Shown here piece after piece: positions 18,006 to 25,247 of a DNA stretch of 64,000 bases (positions are counted from its first letter, which is position 1; every line of letters starts with the position of its first letter). The notes beneath the pieces are model-generated. The model was not told where the DNA came from. It did no database searches and worked only from the letters and a program-made list of their open reading frames with translations. The translations under genes were made by a program, and so were the position numbers. This DNA is from an uncultured Clostridia bacterium (GTDB taxonomy: Bacteria; Bacillota; Clostridia; Oscillospirales; Acutalibacteraceae). Location of the stretch: positions 19,782 to 83,781 of the forward strand of contig CAKMIX010000010.1 in assembly GCA_927362715.1 (NCBI GenBank), written 5' to 3'.

Positions 18006-18452
18006 TCAAAATACACCAAACTCTCCTTCTGTTCCTTGCGAAAAATAATGCGCCGCATTTTCGTTACCGTCTTGTGGGGCAATAAATCTTATAACGCCAC
18101 CGTTTCTTTCAGCAACAAAAACGTGTGTTGTTTTTTGGTTTTTCCATTCAATATAAACTACAAATCTCGCGCCGTTCGGTGAAGAGGCTATACGGTTTTT
18201 AACTTCTTTCTCTGTTAAGTGAAAAGTAAATTCTCCTCTCGCATTTTTACCAGGAGGAGTAAAACATTCAGACCCCCATGAAATACTGTTTCCGCTCGCA
18301 GGAATTGGTTTTGTGCAAACGACATATCTGCGTCTTCTTAATTCATACGCATGAACGCAACGTTGGCAATTCATTTGATATTCGATGCCTTTTGTATAAT
18401 TCGGGTTTGTACCTTTTGCGGCTTTAAGAATGGACATCGGCGTTGACTTCAT
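18006..18452 (-). CDS. Detached papain-fold (Tox-PL-like) toxin-type domain
   Basis: This 148-residue protein resembles the C-terminal papain-fold deamidase/toxin domains (Tox-PL type) found at the tips of polymorphic toxins and some phage head proteins. Support comes from NPNYTKGIEYQMNCQRCVHAYELRRR, with candidate nucleophile Cys29, VVYIEWKNQKTTHVFVAE with His110, and FIAPQDG. Related domains usually have Asp where Ala125 stands here, so activity may be lost. There is no signal peptide or delivery region. It leads a run of small genes with its own promoter, the arrangement seen for orphan toxin/immunity modules. The family call is from memory of the motif and is moderate. Confidence 0.5.
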   Translation of the reverse strand: MKSTPMSILKAAKGTNPNYTKGIEYQMNCQRCVHAYELRRRRYVVCTKPIPASGNSISWGSECFTPPGKNARGEFTFHLTEKEVKNRIASSPNGARFVVYIEWKNQKTTHVFVAERNGGVIRFIAPQDGNENAAHYFSQGTEGEFGVF

Positions 18453-18480
18453 TTGTCCTGTTGCCTACTCTACAGCATCT

Positions 18481-18508
18481 ATTATACCACGGGGGATCGG
18501 ATTTTCAA
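18481..18508 (-). promoter_or_regulatory. Promoter of the small-gene run
   Basis: On the minus strand TTGAAA (18503-18508) and TATAAT (18481-18486) have a 16-nt spacer and lie about 30 nt before the ATG at 18452. Confidence 0.8.
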
Positions 18509-18673
18509 GTTCCCGTTTCCACTTTTCTCATTCCGTATAGCGCATATCGTGGAAAACATTCTCGTCCTGGTTGGGACTGTCAAAATGGCGGCCATGCATG
18601 TGGGGCAGGGGGGGAAAATACATAAACCCTGCCGCCCGCCCTACAAAATTCCACGCAAAACGCAGATTTTCAG

Positions 18674-18716
18674 TTGCTATCGCAGCGTCGTTTTGCTATA
18701 ATCGGCATAGCAAAAC
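18674..18716 (+). promoter_or_regulatory. Promoter with overlapping palindromic operator
   Basis: TTGCTA (18674-18679) and TATAAT (18697-18702) are 17 nt apart. A perfect inverted repeat, GTTTTGCTAT (18690-18699) with ATAGCAAAAC (18707-18716), covers the -10 box and start region, so a repressor could block transcription there. Confidence 0.65.
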
Positions 18717-18738
18717 GGAAAAGGACGGAAATTCGGCT

Positions 18739-19128
18739 ATGATTACCACAGAACTCTACGAAAATGAAAATCATGATCTGGCTGCAATCGTGTATGAGGA
18801 TGGTATCTGCACAAATTATATTCCGGATGCGCTTATGGCGGCGCTGGACGGGGATAGCTTTTTGGAAGAAGCGCGTCTCGGCTTCCCGGAGGCGATTCTT
18901 TACGATGACGATTTCCACTTCGCGGGCAATACCGCACTCGATCCCGTTGTTCAGCAGGAAAAACGCGACAGCGTGCTGATCGCGGAGATCGGAGAAGAAA
19001 TTTTGCTGTATCCGAATCGGATGAGCGAACAGCAGCGGGAATTCTTCGCAATGGAGCTCGGGGAGGATGTTTTGGAGGATGCGCTTGCACGTGCTGTAGG
19101 AGACGAAGGCGTAGTTGTAGATCTGTAA
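18739..19128 (+). CDS. Acidic hypothetical protein, 129 aa
   Basis: The protein begins MITTELYENENHDLAAIVYE and is strongly acidic (LYDDDFHFAG, MELGEDVLEDAL). I see no signal peptide, membrane segment or known motif. The frame is open back to 18571, but the promoter at 18674-18702 excludes those starts. ATG at 18739 is preceded by AAAAGGA. It lies 35 nt before a GH28 gene and may share its transcript. Confidence 0.6.
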   Translation: MITTELYENENHDLAAIVYEDGICTNYIPDALMAALDGDSFLEEARLGFPEAILYDDDFHFAGNTALDPVVQQEKRDSVLIAEIGEEILLYPNRMSEQQREFFAMELGEDVLEDALARAVGDEGVVVDL

Positions 19129-19163
19129 CATCGGGCACGGTCATGAAAGGGGAACAACAGACG

Positions 19164-20525
19164 ATGCTTTTTTTCTACCCGGAGGATTTCGGCGCGGTCG
19201 GCGACGGCACGCACAACGATGCGGCAGCGATCCAAAGCGCTCTTGATGCGGCGCACCAAAACGGCGGCGGCACGGTCGTGCTCACAAGCGGCAAAACCTA
19301 TTACAGTGATTCCCTGCACCTTCGCGCACAGGTCGAACTGCATCTGCAAAAGGGCGCGCGGCTCAAAGCGACGGCGGATATCAACGGCTACATCCGTCCG
19401 TGCGAGACGATCAACGACCCGAAAACTGCGCTGATCGGCAATCCCGTCACAGGTAAGCCTTCGTTTGCATTCCTGTACGGCTTCGAAGCGGACGGCTGTT
19501 CCGTAACGGGCGAGGGCGTGATCGACGCCAACGGTCATGCGTTCGTCGAGCGCAAAGACCGCTATTATGTTACAGGCAATTTTTATCCGCGCCCGACGGT
19601 CATCTATATTGAAAAAAGCAACCACATCTCGTTTCGGGATATCACCATTACGGACGCACCGTTTTGGACGCTGCACCCGGCAGGGTGTGATGATGTCCTG
19701 ATCTCGCAGATCCGCATCCTTAATGATCTGGACGTAGCAAATTCCGACGGCATCGACCCCGACCATTGCACGAATGTGCGCATTTTGGGCTGTCACATTG
19801 AATGCGCGGACGACTGCATCTGTCTGAAAACCTCCAAGGGCAACGCGGAATACGGACCGTGCGAAAATATCCTGATCAGCGGCTGTACGCTCATTTCCAC
19901 CTCTGCGGCGATCAAGATCGGCACGGAGGGCGTGGGCGATTTCCGCAACGTCCTTGTGGATAACTGCATCATCAGCCGCTCCAATCGCGGGCTGTCCATT
20001 CAGATCCGCGACGGCGGCAACGTCGAAAACGTGCAGTATTCCAACATTATGATCGAAACGCGCCGTTTTTGCCCGGATTGGTGGGGAACTGCCGAGCCGA
20101 TCGTGCTGACGACCTTTGACCGTGACGAGAACACGCGCTCCGGAAAAATCAAAAATGTGCGGTTTTATAATATTACCTGCAAGGGCGAAAACGGCGTGCT
20201 GATCCACGGCAATGCGGAGAACGCGATCGAGGACGTGACCTTTGAGAATGTCCGTGTGACGCTTTCCAAGACCTCCAAATGGGACTGCGGGCTGTACGAT
20301 CTGCGCCCCTGCAAGGACCACGGTGTGGAGAAGCATAAGAATTCAGGTTTCTTCCTGCGGTACGCGAAGGACGTAACGCTTGACAAGGTCAAGGTGCGGT
20401 TCGAGAACGTCTGCGATGACTATGCCCATGCGCTCGACGCCGCGCATTGCGAGAACATCGAATTGATCCGTTTCGACGGCAAAGCGGCAAAAGCAGACCT
20501 CGAAGCGGTGAAGATGGGAGAATGA
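19164..20525 (+). CDS. GH28 family glycosidase (polygalacturonase-like)
   Basis: The predicted 453-residue protein has the pectate-lyase-like opening DFGAVGDGTHNDAAAIQ and the right-handed beta-helix pattern of GH28. Likely catalytic motifs are NSDGIDPDHC, ADDCICLK and the later LSIQIRDGGNVENV, near the usual NTD, DD and RIK sites. The usual GHG is replaced by GTEGVGD, so its specificity may differ from classic polygalacturonases. There is no signal peptide, so it probably acts on imported oligouronides or rhamnosides. ATG at 19164 is preferred over 19143 because AAAGGGGA lies 10 nt before it. Confidence 0.85.
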   Translation: MLFFYPEDFGAVGDGTHNDAAAIQSALDAAHQNGGGTVVLTSGKTYYSDSLHLRAQVELHLQKGARLKATADINGYIRPCETINDPKTALIGNPVTGKPSFAFLYGFEADGCSVTGEGVIDANGHAFVERKDRYYVTGNFYPRPTVIYIEKSNHISFRDITITDAPFWTLHPAGCDDVLISQIRILNDLDVANSDGIDPDHCTNVRILGCHIECADDCICLKTSKGNAEYGPCENILISGCTLISTSAAIKIGTEGVGDFRNVLVDNCIISRSNRGLSIQIRDGGNVENVQYSNIMIETRRFCPDWWGTAEPIVLTTFDRDENTRSGKIKNVRFYNITCKGENGVLIHGNAENAIEDVTFENVRVTLSKTSKWDCGLYDLRPCKDHGVEKHKNSGFFLRYAKDVTLDKVKVRFENVCDDYAHALDAAHCENIELIRFDGKAAKADLEAVKMGE

Positions 20526-20553
20526 GAAAAGACGAAGTCTGTACAACCCGGTA

Positions 20554-20577
20554 GGGGCGGGTCTCTGTGCCCGCCCG
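20554..20577. repeat. GC-rich palindrome
   Basis: GGGCGGG (20555-20561) and CCCGCCC (20570-20576) form a short hairpin downstream of GH28. Its look is that of a dispersed intergenic repeat; only one copy is seen in this window. Confidence 0.4.
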
Positions 20578-20668
20578 AAAGTATCCATCTCGGTAGAGGT
20601 GCGTGTCGGTGTCTTTATTGTAAAATAAGAATGCGTCGTACATAATGAATATAGAAAAACACCAAACA

Positions 20669-20701
20669 AAATCCGATCTCTTGCGAGAACGGATTTTTTT
20701 C
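20669..20701 (+). terminator. Terminator downstream of GH28
   Basis: AAATCCG and CGGATTT arms with a short inner CTC/GAG stem are followed by seven T on the plus strand. Confidence 0.65.
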
Positions 20702-20749
20702 AAGGGACTTTTTTTGACGCGCAGACTTTCGCAGGTTCGAATCCTGCAA

Positions 20750-20788
20750 AAAAAATACACAGAAGCAGGAAAATCCGCTTCTGTGTGC
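20750..20788 (-). terminator. Terminator of tRNA-Gln
   Basis: ACACAGAAGC and GCTTCTGTGT pair, and the minus strand continues with eight T. The other direction has a five-T run, so it may work both ways. Confidence 0.8.
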
Positions 20789-20792
20789 TTTT

Positions 20793-20867
20793 TGGCTGGG
20801 GTGGCAGGATTCGAACCTACGAATGCAGCAGTCAAAGTGCTGTGTCTTACCGCTTGACGACACCCCA
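20793..20867 (-). tRNA. tRNA-Gln (anticodon TTG)
   Basis: On the minus strand TGGGGTG pairs with CACCCCA. The anticodon loop CTTTGAC gives TTG. Discriminator G and CCA are encoded. Confidence 0.93.
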
Positions 20868-20874
20868 ATATGGA

Positions 20875-20920
20875 TTTGAAAAAACTCCGCCCTTGCCTTA
20901 CGGGCTTGCGGCGGAGTTTA
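20875..20920 (-). terminator. Terminator between tRNA-His and tRNA-Gln
   Basis: AAACTCCGCC and GGCGGAGTTT arms with a T run on the minus strand lie directly behind tRNA-His. Confidence 0.8.
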
Positions 20921-20925
20921 AAAAG

Positions 20926-21002
20926 TGGGGTGGATAGTCGGATTCGAACCGACGGTCTCCAGTGCCACAAACTGGCGCTTTAACCAACTAAGCTATACCC
21001 AC
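20926..21002 (-). tRNA. tRNA-His (anticodon GTG)
   Basis: GTGGGTA pairs with TATCCAC. The loop TTGTGGC gives GTG. C73 and CCA are encoded, and a G at -1 (complement of 21003) fits tRNA-His. Confidence 0.94.
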
Positions 21003-21050
21003 CATATAAAAGACTTTGCGCAAAAGTCAGGCAAACGAAGCTATCAAACC

Positions 21051-21101
21051 GCATTTGCTTTAAGCTCATCTCTCGCGCAAAAGTGGCGCGCTGAGAGGGA
21101 C
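21051..21101. repeat. 51-bp direct repeat, distal copy with tRNA-Arg 3' end
   Basis: Identical to 21241-21291. It contains the last 18 nt of tRNA-Arg (complement: GTCCCTCTCAGCGCGCCA) plus 33 nt of downstream sequence. A 139-nt insert separates the two copies. Confidence 0.85.
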
Positions 21102-21240
21102 ACCGTTTTGCTTCGCAAATCGGGCATCCTTGCGCTTGCGCGCTGCGGACTTCGCGTCGGAAAACCTTTCACCGAAAGGTTTTCTGTTCGCCGCTCACCC
21201 CCTCGGGGTTCGAGTCCCTGATGGGTGATTGCCGCAAACT
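21102..21240. other. 139-nt insert between the direct repeats
   Basis: No gene is seen. It holds a hairpin (GAAAACCTTTC with GAAAGGTTTTC, about 21160-21182) and a T-arm-like piece GGGGTTCGAGTCCC near 21204, as if tRNA fragments were incorporated. Confidence 0.5.
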
Positions 21241-21291
21241 GCATTTGCTTTAAGCTCATCTCTCGCGCAAAAGTGGCGCGCTGAGAGGGAC
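21241..21291. repeat. 51-bp direct repeat, proximal copy at tRNA-Arg
   Basis: This copy includes the true 3' end of tRNA-Arg. Such duplication of a tRNA 3' end is typical of attachment-site pairs left by integration, though a simple local duplication is possible. Confidence 0.85.
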
Positions 21292-21350
21292 TCGAACCCC
21301 CGACCCTCTGCTTAGAAGGCAGATGCTCTATCCAACTGAGCTATCAGCGC
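21274..21350 (-). tRNA. tRNA-Arg (anticodon TCT)
   Basis: GCGCTGA pairs with TCAGCGC. The loop TTCTAAG gives TCT. G73 and CCA are encoded. A consensus promoter lies just upstream. Confidence 0.95.
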
Positions 21351-21368
21351 AAATTCAAATGCTTGAAT

Positions 21369-21397
21369 ATTATATATGGCGCGCCACGGTTTGTCAA
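21369..21397 (-). promoter_or_regulatory. Consensus promoter of the tRNA group
   Basis: Minus-strand TTGACA (21392-21397) and TATAAT (21369-21374) with a 17-nt spacer precede tRNA-Arg; His and Gln may partly depend on it. Confidence 0.88.
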
Positions 21398-21518
21398 GAG
21401 AAATTCCAAGATTTTTGCAGGATTTCGACACGGCGGATTTAAAAAATGGCGCGCGTAGGAAAAGGCACGTATCAAGAGACGGTTATCGCCGCGTTGCAAG
21501 AGCATACCGCAGCGCATA

Positions 21519-21548
21519 TTGACAACATCCGCTTCTGCCTTTTATAAT
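21519..21548 (+). promoter_or_regulatory. Promoter of the broken MmcQ gene
   Basis: TTGACA (21519-21524) and TATAAT (21543-21548) with an 18-nt spacer; GCAGGAGG and an ATG follow. Confidence 0.85.
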
Positions 21549-21577
21549 TACGGCAAACACACCGCAGGAGGATTGCT

Positions 21578-21937
21578 ATGCGATACGACTGGCTGGACGC
21601 ATATTTGATGTCTAAAAAAGGCGTTACGAAAGACTTTAAAGCAGAGTGGAATTGAATCCGTTACCAAATCGGCGGTAAGCTGTTTACGGCGCTTTGCCTG
21701 GACAGCAATGACAACCCCAAATACATAACGCTGAAGCTCGAGCCCGCCGACGGCGCGCTTCTGCGGGAGCAATATGAGGACATATTACCCGGGTACTATA
21801 TGAATAAAATGCATTGGAATTCCGTGCGCCCGGACGGCGCCGTGCCCGACGAGGTCTTGAAAGAAATGCTGGATGCATCCTATGCCCTTGTGCTAAACGG
21901 CTTCAGCAAGAAAAAGCAAAGCGAGATCCTCGGATAA
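21578..21937 (+). pseudogene. MmcQ/YjbR-like gene with one nonsense codon
   Basis: The frame starts MRYDWLDAYLMSKKGVTKDFKAEWN and meets TGA at 21653-21655. It then continues in the same frame IRYQIGGKLFTALCL through GYYMNKMHWNSV to a proper stop at 21937. The 120-codon length and the motifs fit the small DNA-binding-like MmcQ/YjbR (DUF419) family, where a Trp would be expected at the TGA. A single TGG to TGA change therefore explains it. Promoter and ribosome-binding site are intact, so the loss looks recent. Recoding of TGA is unlikely because other genes here use TGA as stop. Confidence 0.8.
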
Positions 21938-22023
21938 GGGAATCCTGTTGTGAAAAAGTCGAGAATGCTTTTGCGCGCAAAGATGCTGAATCATCCCTTG
22001 ACCCCGATCATGAAAAAGCAGCG

Positions 22024-22263
22024 CTATCCTCGTGGATAGCGCTGCTTGCCGTTTGCGGGTCTTTTTTCGTCGGAAAGCTCCAAAATATAATCTGCGCTGA
22101 CCTTGTAGTGCTTTGCCAGCTTAATGATCCGGTCGGCGGTGATCTCCGTACCGCCGTTTTCAATTTTGCTGTAATGCTGCTGGGTCGTATTCAACAGCTT
22201 GGCAATGTCCTTTTGCAATTCGTCGTTGTCCTCGCGCAGCTCCCGAATCCGTTTGTAATACAT
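22024..22263 (-). CDS. XRE-family transcriptional regulator
   Basis: This 79-residue protein is a stand-alone Cro/CI-type helix-turn-helix: MYYKRIRELREDNDELQKDIA, then LLNTTQQHYSKIENGGTEIT and LIKLAKHYKVSADYILEL-like ending. It likely dimerises and represses its own promoter. The 95-nt gap to the divergent small ORF contains repeated and palindromic AT-rich motifs suited to be its operator. The C-terminal RPANGKQRYPRG tail is basic. Confidence 0.85.
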   Translation of the reverse strand: MYYKRIRELREDNDELQKDIAKLLNTTQQHYSKIENGGTEITADRIIKLAKHYKVSADYILELSDEKRPANGKQRYPRG

Positions 22264-22280
22264 ATTTTATCACCGTGCAT

Positions 22281-22330
22281 ATCGTACAATACATCTAAAA
22301 TATGTATAAACAAACCATCGTACATCTAAT
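22281..22330. promoter_or_regulatory. Putative operator of the XRE regulator
   Basis: ATCGTACA occurs at 22281 and 22318, and ACATCTAA at 22291 and 22323. ATACAT (22289-22294) with ATGTAT (22302-22307) is an inverted repeat. The cluster lies between two divergent genes. Confidence 0.5.
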
Positions 22331-22358
22331 AATTGTGCATCAGAAAGGAAATTGAGAT

Positions 22359-22643
22359 ATGAATATTGAAGAAATTATGATTAGTCCGGTATTAACAAAC
22401 GACAATTGGAGAGGTAAAGCAATTGCTTTATATAAGATAATAAAAAGGACGTGTAGCAGAAGTCCTATGGCGTGCGTCCTTCCGTGTTCTTTAGGGAAAA
22501 AGCCCACCGATATTTCGGTGGGCTTTTGTAGATTTGTTTATTCCCCATACAAATCGTCCACAGCCTGCATGACCTCGTTTGCCACGGGGATGGCGGTCGA
22601 GCTGCCGCCGCCGCCGTTTTCTACGACCACGACGATCGCGTAG
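22359..22643 (+). CDS. Doubtful small ORF opposite the XRE gene
   Basis: An ATG at 22359 behind AAAGGA encodes MNIEEIMISPVLTNDNWRGK. After about 31 natural-looking codons the frame runs through a terminator and into the antisense of the PBP gene. It is probably a truncated remnant of a gene once controlled by the XRE repressor, not an intact 94-residue protein. Confidence 0.22.
   Translation: MNIEEIMISPVLTNDNWRGKAIALYKIIKRTCSRSPMACVLPCSLGKKPTDISVGFCRFVYSPYKSSTACMTSFATGMAVELPPPPFSTTTTIA
22497..22527. terminator. Bidirectional terminator
   Basis: AAAAGCCCACCGA and TCGGTGGGCTTTT are perfect complements. It ends the PBP operon on the minus strand and any plus-strand transcript. Confidence 0.88.
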
Positions 22644-23938
22644 GGCAGATCCTCGCGCTGCGAGTACCCCACGAACCATGCGTGCGGGTCATCGCCGCCC
22701 TCTTCGGAGCTGACCTCCGCCGTACCGGTTTTGCCGCACATTTCAAGACCGCGGAAGCGCCGGTCGCCGTAGTAGTTTTCGACATTTGAGCGCAGCAGCT
22801 CCTGCAGCCGCGCAGCGGTGGATTCCGAAAACATCTGTGCGCCGAGCGTAGTCTCCGCTTCTAAGACGGTATCGCCGTTTTGGGTGGTGATGCGTTCGAC
22901 AAGGTACGGCATGACCGCCTGCCCGTCGTTCGCGATCGCGCCGACGATCATCAGCATGTGGCAGGGGTTGACAAGCGTTGTGTATTGCCCGACGCCCGCC
23001 CAGCCGAGGTCGAGCTGCGACGCTTCGGAAAGATCGAATCGGCTTTGTGCCAGCCGGATGTTCCCAAGCGTATAACGCTGATTAAAGCCGAGCGCGTCCG
23101 TGGTCGCCGTGAGATTTTCCGTGCCGACCTGCAGGGCGATCTGCGCGAATGCACTGTTGCACGAAACATTCAGCGCGCGCTCAAATCCGATCGTGCCGTG
23201 CGTGCCCAGACACTTGACCGAGCCGCCGTCAATGCCGTAGCTGCCTGTGCAGCGGAAGCGCTGGTCATCAATGTCCGAGATGTTGTCGATCGCCGAGGCG
23301 GCGGTGATGATCTTAAAGGTCGAACCCGGCGTATAAAGTCCCGAAAAGAAGCGGTTCATATATACGCCCTCATATTCGCCGGTCGTGTCATTGTTGATGT
23401 TTTCGGTGGGCTTGTTTGCAATGTCGAAAGCGGGTTTTGAGACCACGCAAACGAGCTGCCCGGTTTCATAATTGAAAACACCGACCGTGCCTTTTTCGTC
23501 GCCGAGCGCATCATACGCCGTTACGCATAGATCTGCGTTTACGGAAAGCTGTAAATCGTTGCCTTTCCCGTATCTTTTGACGTCATATACACCGTCCACA
23601 AAATTGTAGCCGGTCAGTTCCTCCTGATAGGCGGTCTGCACACCGGTTGCGATATACCCTTCGGAGTCGCCGACCACATGCAGCGTGGCGGTACGTACGT
23701 CGCGGTTCTCGTTATACTGCCGCTCGCCGTCTACGGTCTCGGCAAGCACAGCGCCCGTCTCGTCCGTAATGGAGCCTGCGGCGGTCAGTGTATCGCCTGC
23801 ATACAGGTGGCGGTTCGCATGGCGCATTGCCCAATCGTCCGCGTTTGACCAGAAGGTATAGAAAAGGATGCCGAGCCCCGCTACAAACAGGGCGGCAAGG
23901 GCATACAGGATCCATGCTCTGCGGGATAGCGTTTTCAT
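22538..23938 (-). CDS. Penicillin-binding protein (transpeptidase)
   Basis: This 466-residue protein has an N-terminal membrane anchor (residues 8-30) and an outward transpeptidase domain that cross-links peptidoglycan. The serine-acyltransferase motifs are all present: STFK, SCN in NVSCNSAFAQ, and KTGTA near the C-terminus. Length and layout resemble the PbpA/PbpI-type partner of FtsW/RodA, with a short N-terminal domain. It is the last gene of a minus-strand operon with two SEDS polymerases and an FHA protein, so it probably pairs with the FtsW/RodA encoded 18 nt upstream. Confidence 0.9.
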   Translation of the reverse strand: MKTLSRRAWILYALAALFVAGLGILFYTFWSNADDWAMRHANRHLYAGDTLTAAGSITDETGAVLAETVDGERQYNENRDVRTATLHVVGDSEGYIATGVQTAYQEELTGYNFVDGVYDVKRYGKGNDLQLSVNADLCVTAYDALGDEKGTVGVFNYETGQLVCVVSKPAFDIANKPTENINNDTTGEYEGVYMNRFFSGLYTPGSTFKIITAASAIDNISDIDDQRFRCTGSYGIDGGSVKCLGTHGTIGFERALNVSCNSAFAQIALQVGTENLTATTDALGFNQRYTLGNIRLAQSRFDLSEASQLDLGWAGVGQYTTLVNPCHMLMIVGAIANDGQAVMPYLVERITTQNGDTVLEAETTLGAQMFSESTAARLQELLRSNVENYYGDRRFRGLEMCGKTGTAEVSSEEGGDDPHAWFVGYSQREDLPYAIVVVVENGGGGSSTAIPVANEVMQAVDDLYGE

Positions 23939-23956
23939 ACTGCCGACTCCTTTCCC

Positions 23957-25234
23957 TTAGCTTCGCTCGATCTTGTCATAGCGCCTGTATGTGCGCACAT
24001 CGATCGCCTTGATAAACGCCACCAAACCCCAGCAGCACATCATACTGCTGCCGCCGCGGCTGATGAAGGGGAGCGTCACGCCTGTCCACGGCAGCAGGTC
24101 CGTTACACCGAACACGTGCAGCGCCGCCTGAAACAGTAAAAGCGACGATGCGGCGAGTGCGGCAATGGAATAAAACGTGGAGCGCGCCGCTACCGAATAG
24201 CGGATGGAATAGACCACCAGCGCCACAAAGGTCAGAAGCACGGTAAAGGCGATGATGATGCCGAATTCCTCGCATACCATACCAAACGCGAGATCTTCCG
24301 TCGCCGCATAGACCGAACGCAGCCTGCCGTTGCCGATGCCGAGCCCAAACAGCCCGCCGCTCACCGAATAGATGAGCAAACGCACCTGCTGATAGCCGCC
24401 GCCGTTGGAATATTCCCAAACATGGCGGTAGGTCTGGAAACGATTTGCAACATAGGGGCGGAACGTAAGGATGCCAAGGCCCCCCAACAGCGCCGCCGTG
24501 CAGACAAGGAAAATGGTCTTGATATCGCCCGAACGCAGGAACGCGATGACGATAAATGTAAAGAAGAAGATCAGTGCCGTACCGAAATCTTTCATCAGGA
24601 ACAGCATGCCGATGCATGCGCCCGCGAACAAAATGTATTTGGTCAGGCTTCTTGTGGACTGCAAATGTTCAAGCGTCGCCGCGCCGACAAATACGAACGC
24701 GACCTTAACGATCTCCGACGGCTGGATGGACAAAAGACCGTCGCCGATCACGATCCAGTTTCTTGCACCGTTGATCTCATCGCCTATGATCAGCGTGATG
24801 CCGAGCGCCGCCAACGCGAGGATCGCCACGGGCGTGCGCAGCTTGATGACACGCTTTGTATCGCTCAAGACCCAAAGCATCACGATAAAAACGATCATGC
24901 CCATGAGCACTGCAACAAGCTGGGTATAGGCGCGGTCGGGATAGACGCTTGTTGTAAGCGTAAGCCCGATCCCGGTTAAAAAGAACGTGATCAGCTCGAT
25001 CTCAAAGCTCTTTCGCCGCAGCACGATGCCGAACACAAAAAAGTAGATCCATTCCGCCGCAATGTATACGCCGTATACCGTAAACAGCGTGACCATACTC
25101 TCCTGTGTGCCGTTGATATAAATCTGCAGCATGCACGAAAGCTGGAACAGCGTCATCAAAAGCAGCCAGAACGGCCATTTAACAGGCTTTCTGTAACGGC
25201 GCGCATGCGTCGCTTTTTTCTTTTTGGTTGCCAT
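23957..25234 (-). CDS. FtsW/RodA-type SEDS glycan polymerase (first of two)
   Basis: The 425-residue multi-spanning protein contains SEDS landmarks: NWIVIGDGLLSIQPSEIVKVAFV, MKDFGTALIFFFTF and the C-terminal GVTLPFISRGGSSM. SEDS proteins polymerise lipid II into glycan strands with a class B PBP. A longer frame to 25300 exists, but ATG at 25234 (MATKKKKATHARRYRKP, basic start) follows AAGGGGGC and lies just past the stop of the FHA gene. It sits between the FHA and PBP genes, an arrangement also known from actinobacterial and clostridial FtsW-PbpA loci. Confidence 0.9.
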   Translation of the reverse strand: MATKKKKATHARRYRKPVKWPFWLLLMTLFQLSCMLQIYINGTQESMVTLFTVYGVYIAAEWIYFFVFGIVLRRKSFEIELITFFLTGIGLTLTTSVYPDRAYTQLVAVLMGMIVFIVMLWVLSDTKRVIKLRTPVAILALAALGITLIIGDEINGARNWIVIGDGLLSIQPSEIVKVAFVFVGAATLEHLQSTRSLTKYILFAGACIGMLFLMKDFGTALIFFFTFIVIAFLRSGDIKTIFLVCTAALLGGLGILTFRPYVANRFQTYRHVWEYSNGGGYQQVRLLIYSVSGGLFGLGIGNGRLRSVYAATEDLAFGMVCEEFGIIIAFTVLLTFVALVVYSIRYSVAARSTFYSIAALAASSLLLFQAALHVFGVTDLLPWTGVTLPFISRGGSSMMCCWGLVAFIKAIDVRTYRRYDKIERS

Positions 25235-25247
25235 ACGCTGCGCCCCC

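Noticed and set aside
18951..20336. Long antisense ORF across GH28 (461 codons)
   Set aside because: It is a GC-rich shadow of a clear glycosidase and its product resembles no protein. The same applies to antisense frames at 8262-9155, 32297-33451, 53186-54610 and 57481-59115.
20731..20747. Complete tRNA suspected from a T-arm on the plus strand
   Set aside because: Only the T-arm-like palindrome is present; acceptor, D- and anticodon arms are missing, so it is at most debris.
20925..21259. ORFs on both strands across tRNA-His and the 21.1-kb repeat region
   Set aside because: They read tRNA and repeat sequence; no ribosome-binding site or protein-like composition.
21653..21655. TGA read as Trp (alternative code) in the MmcQ-like gene
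   Set aside because: Many intact genes here end in TGA, including all ATGA overlaps, so TGA is a normal stop.
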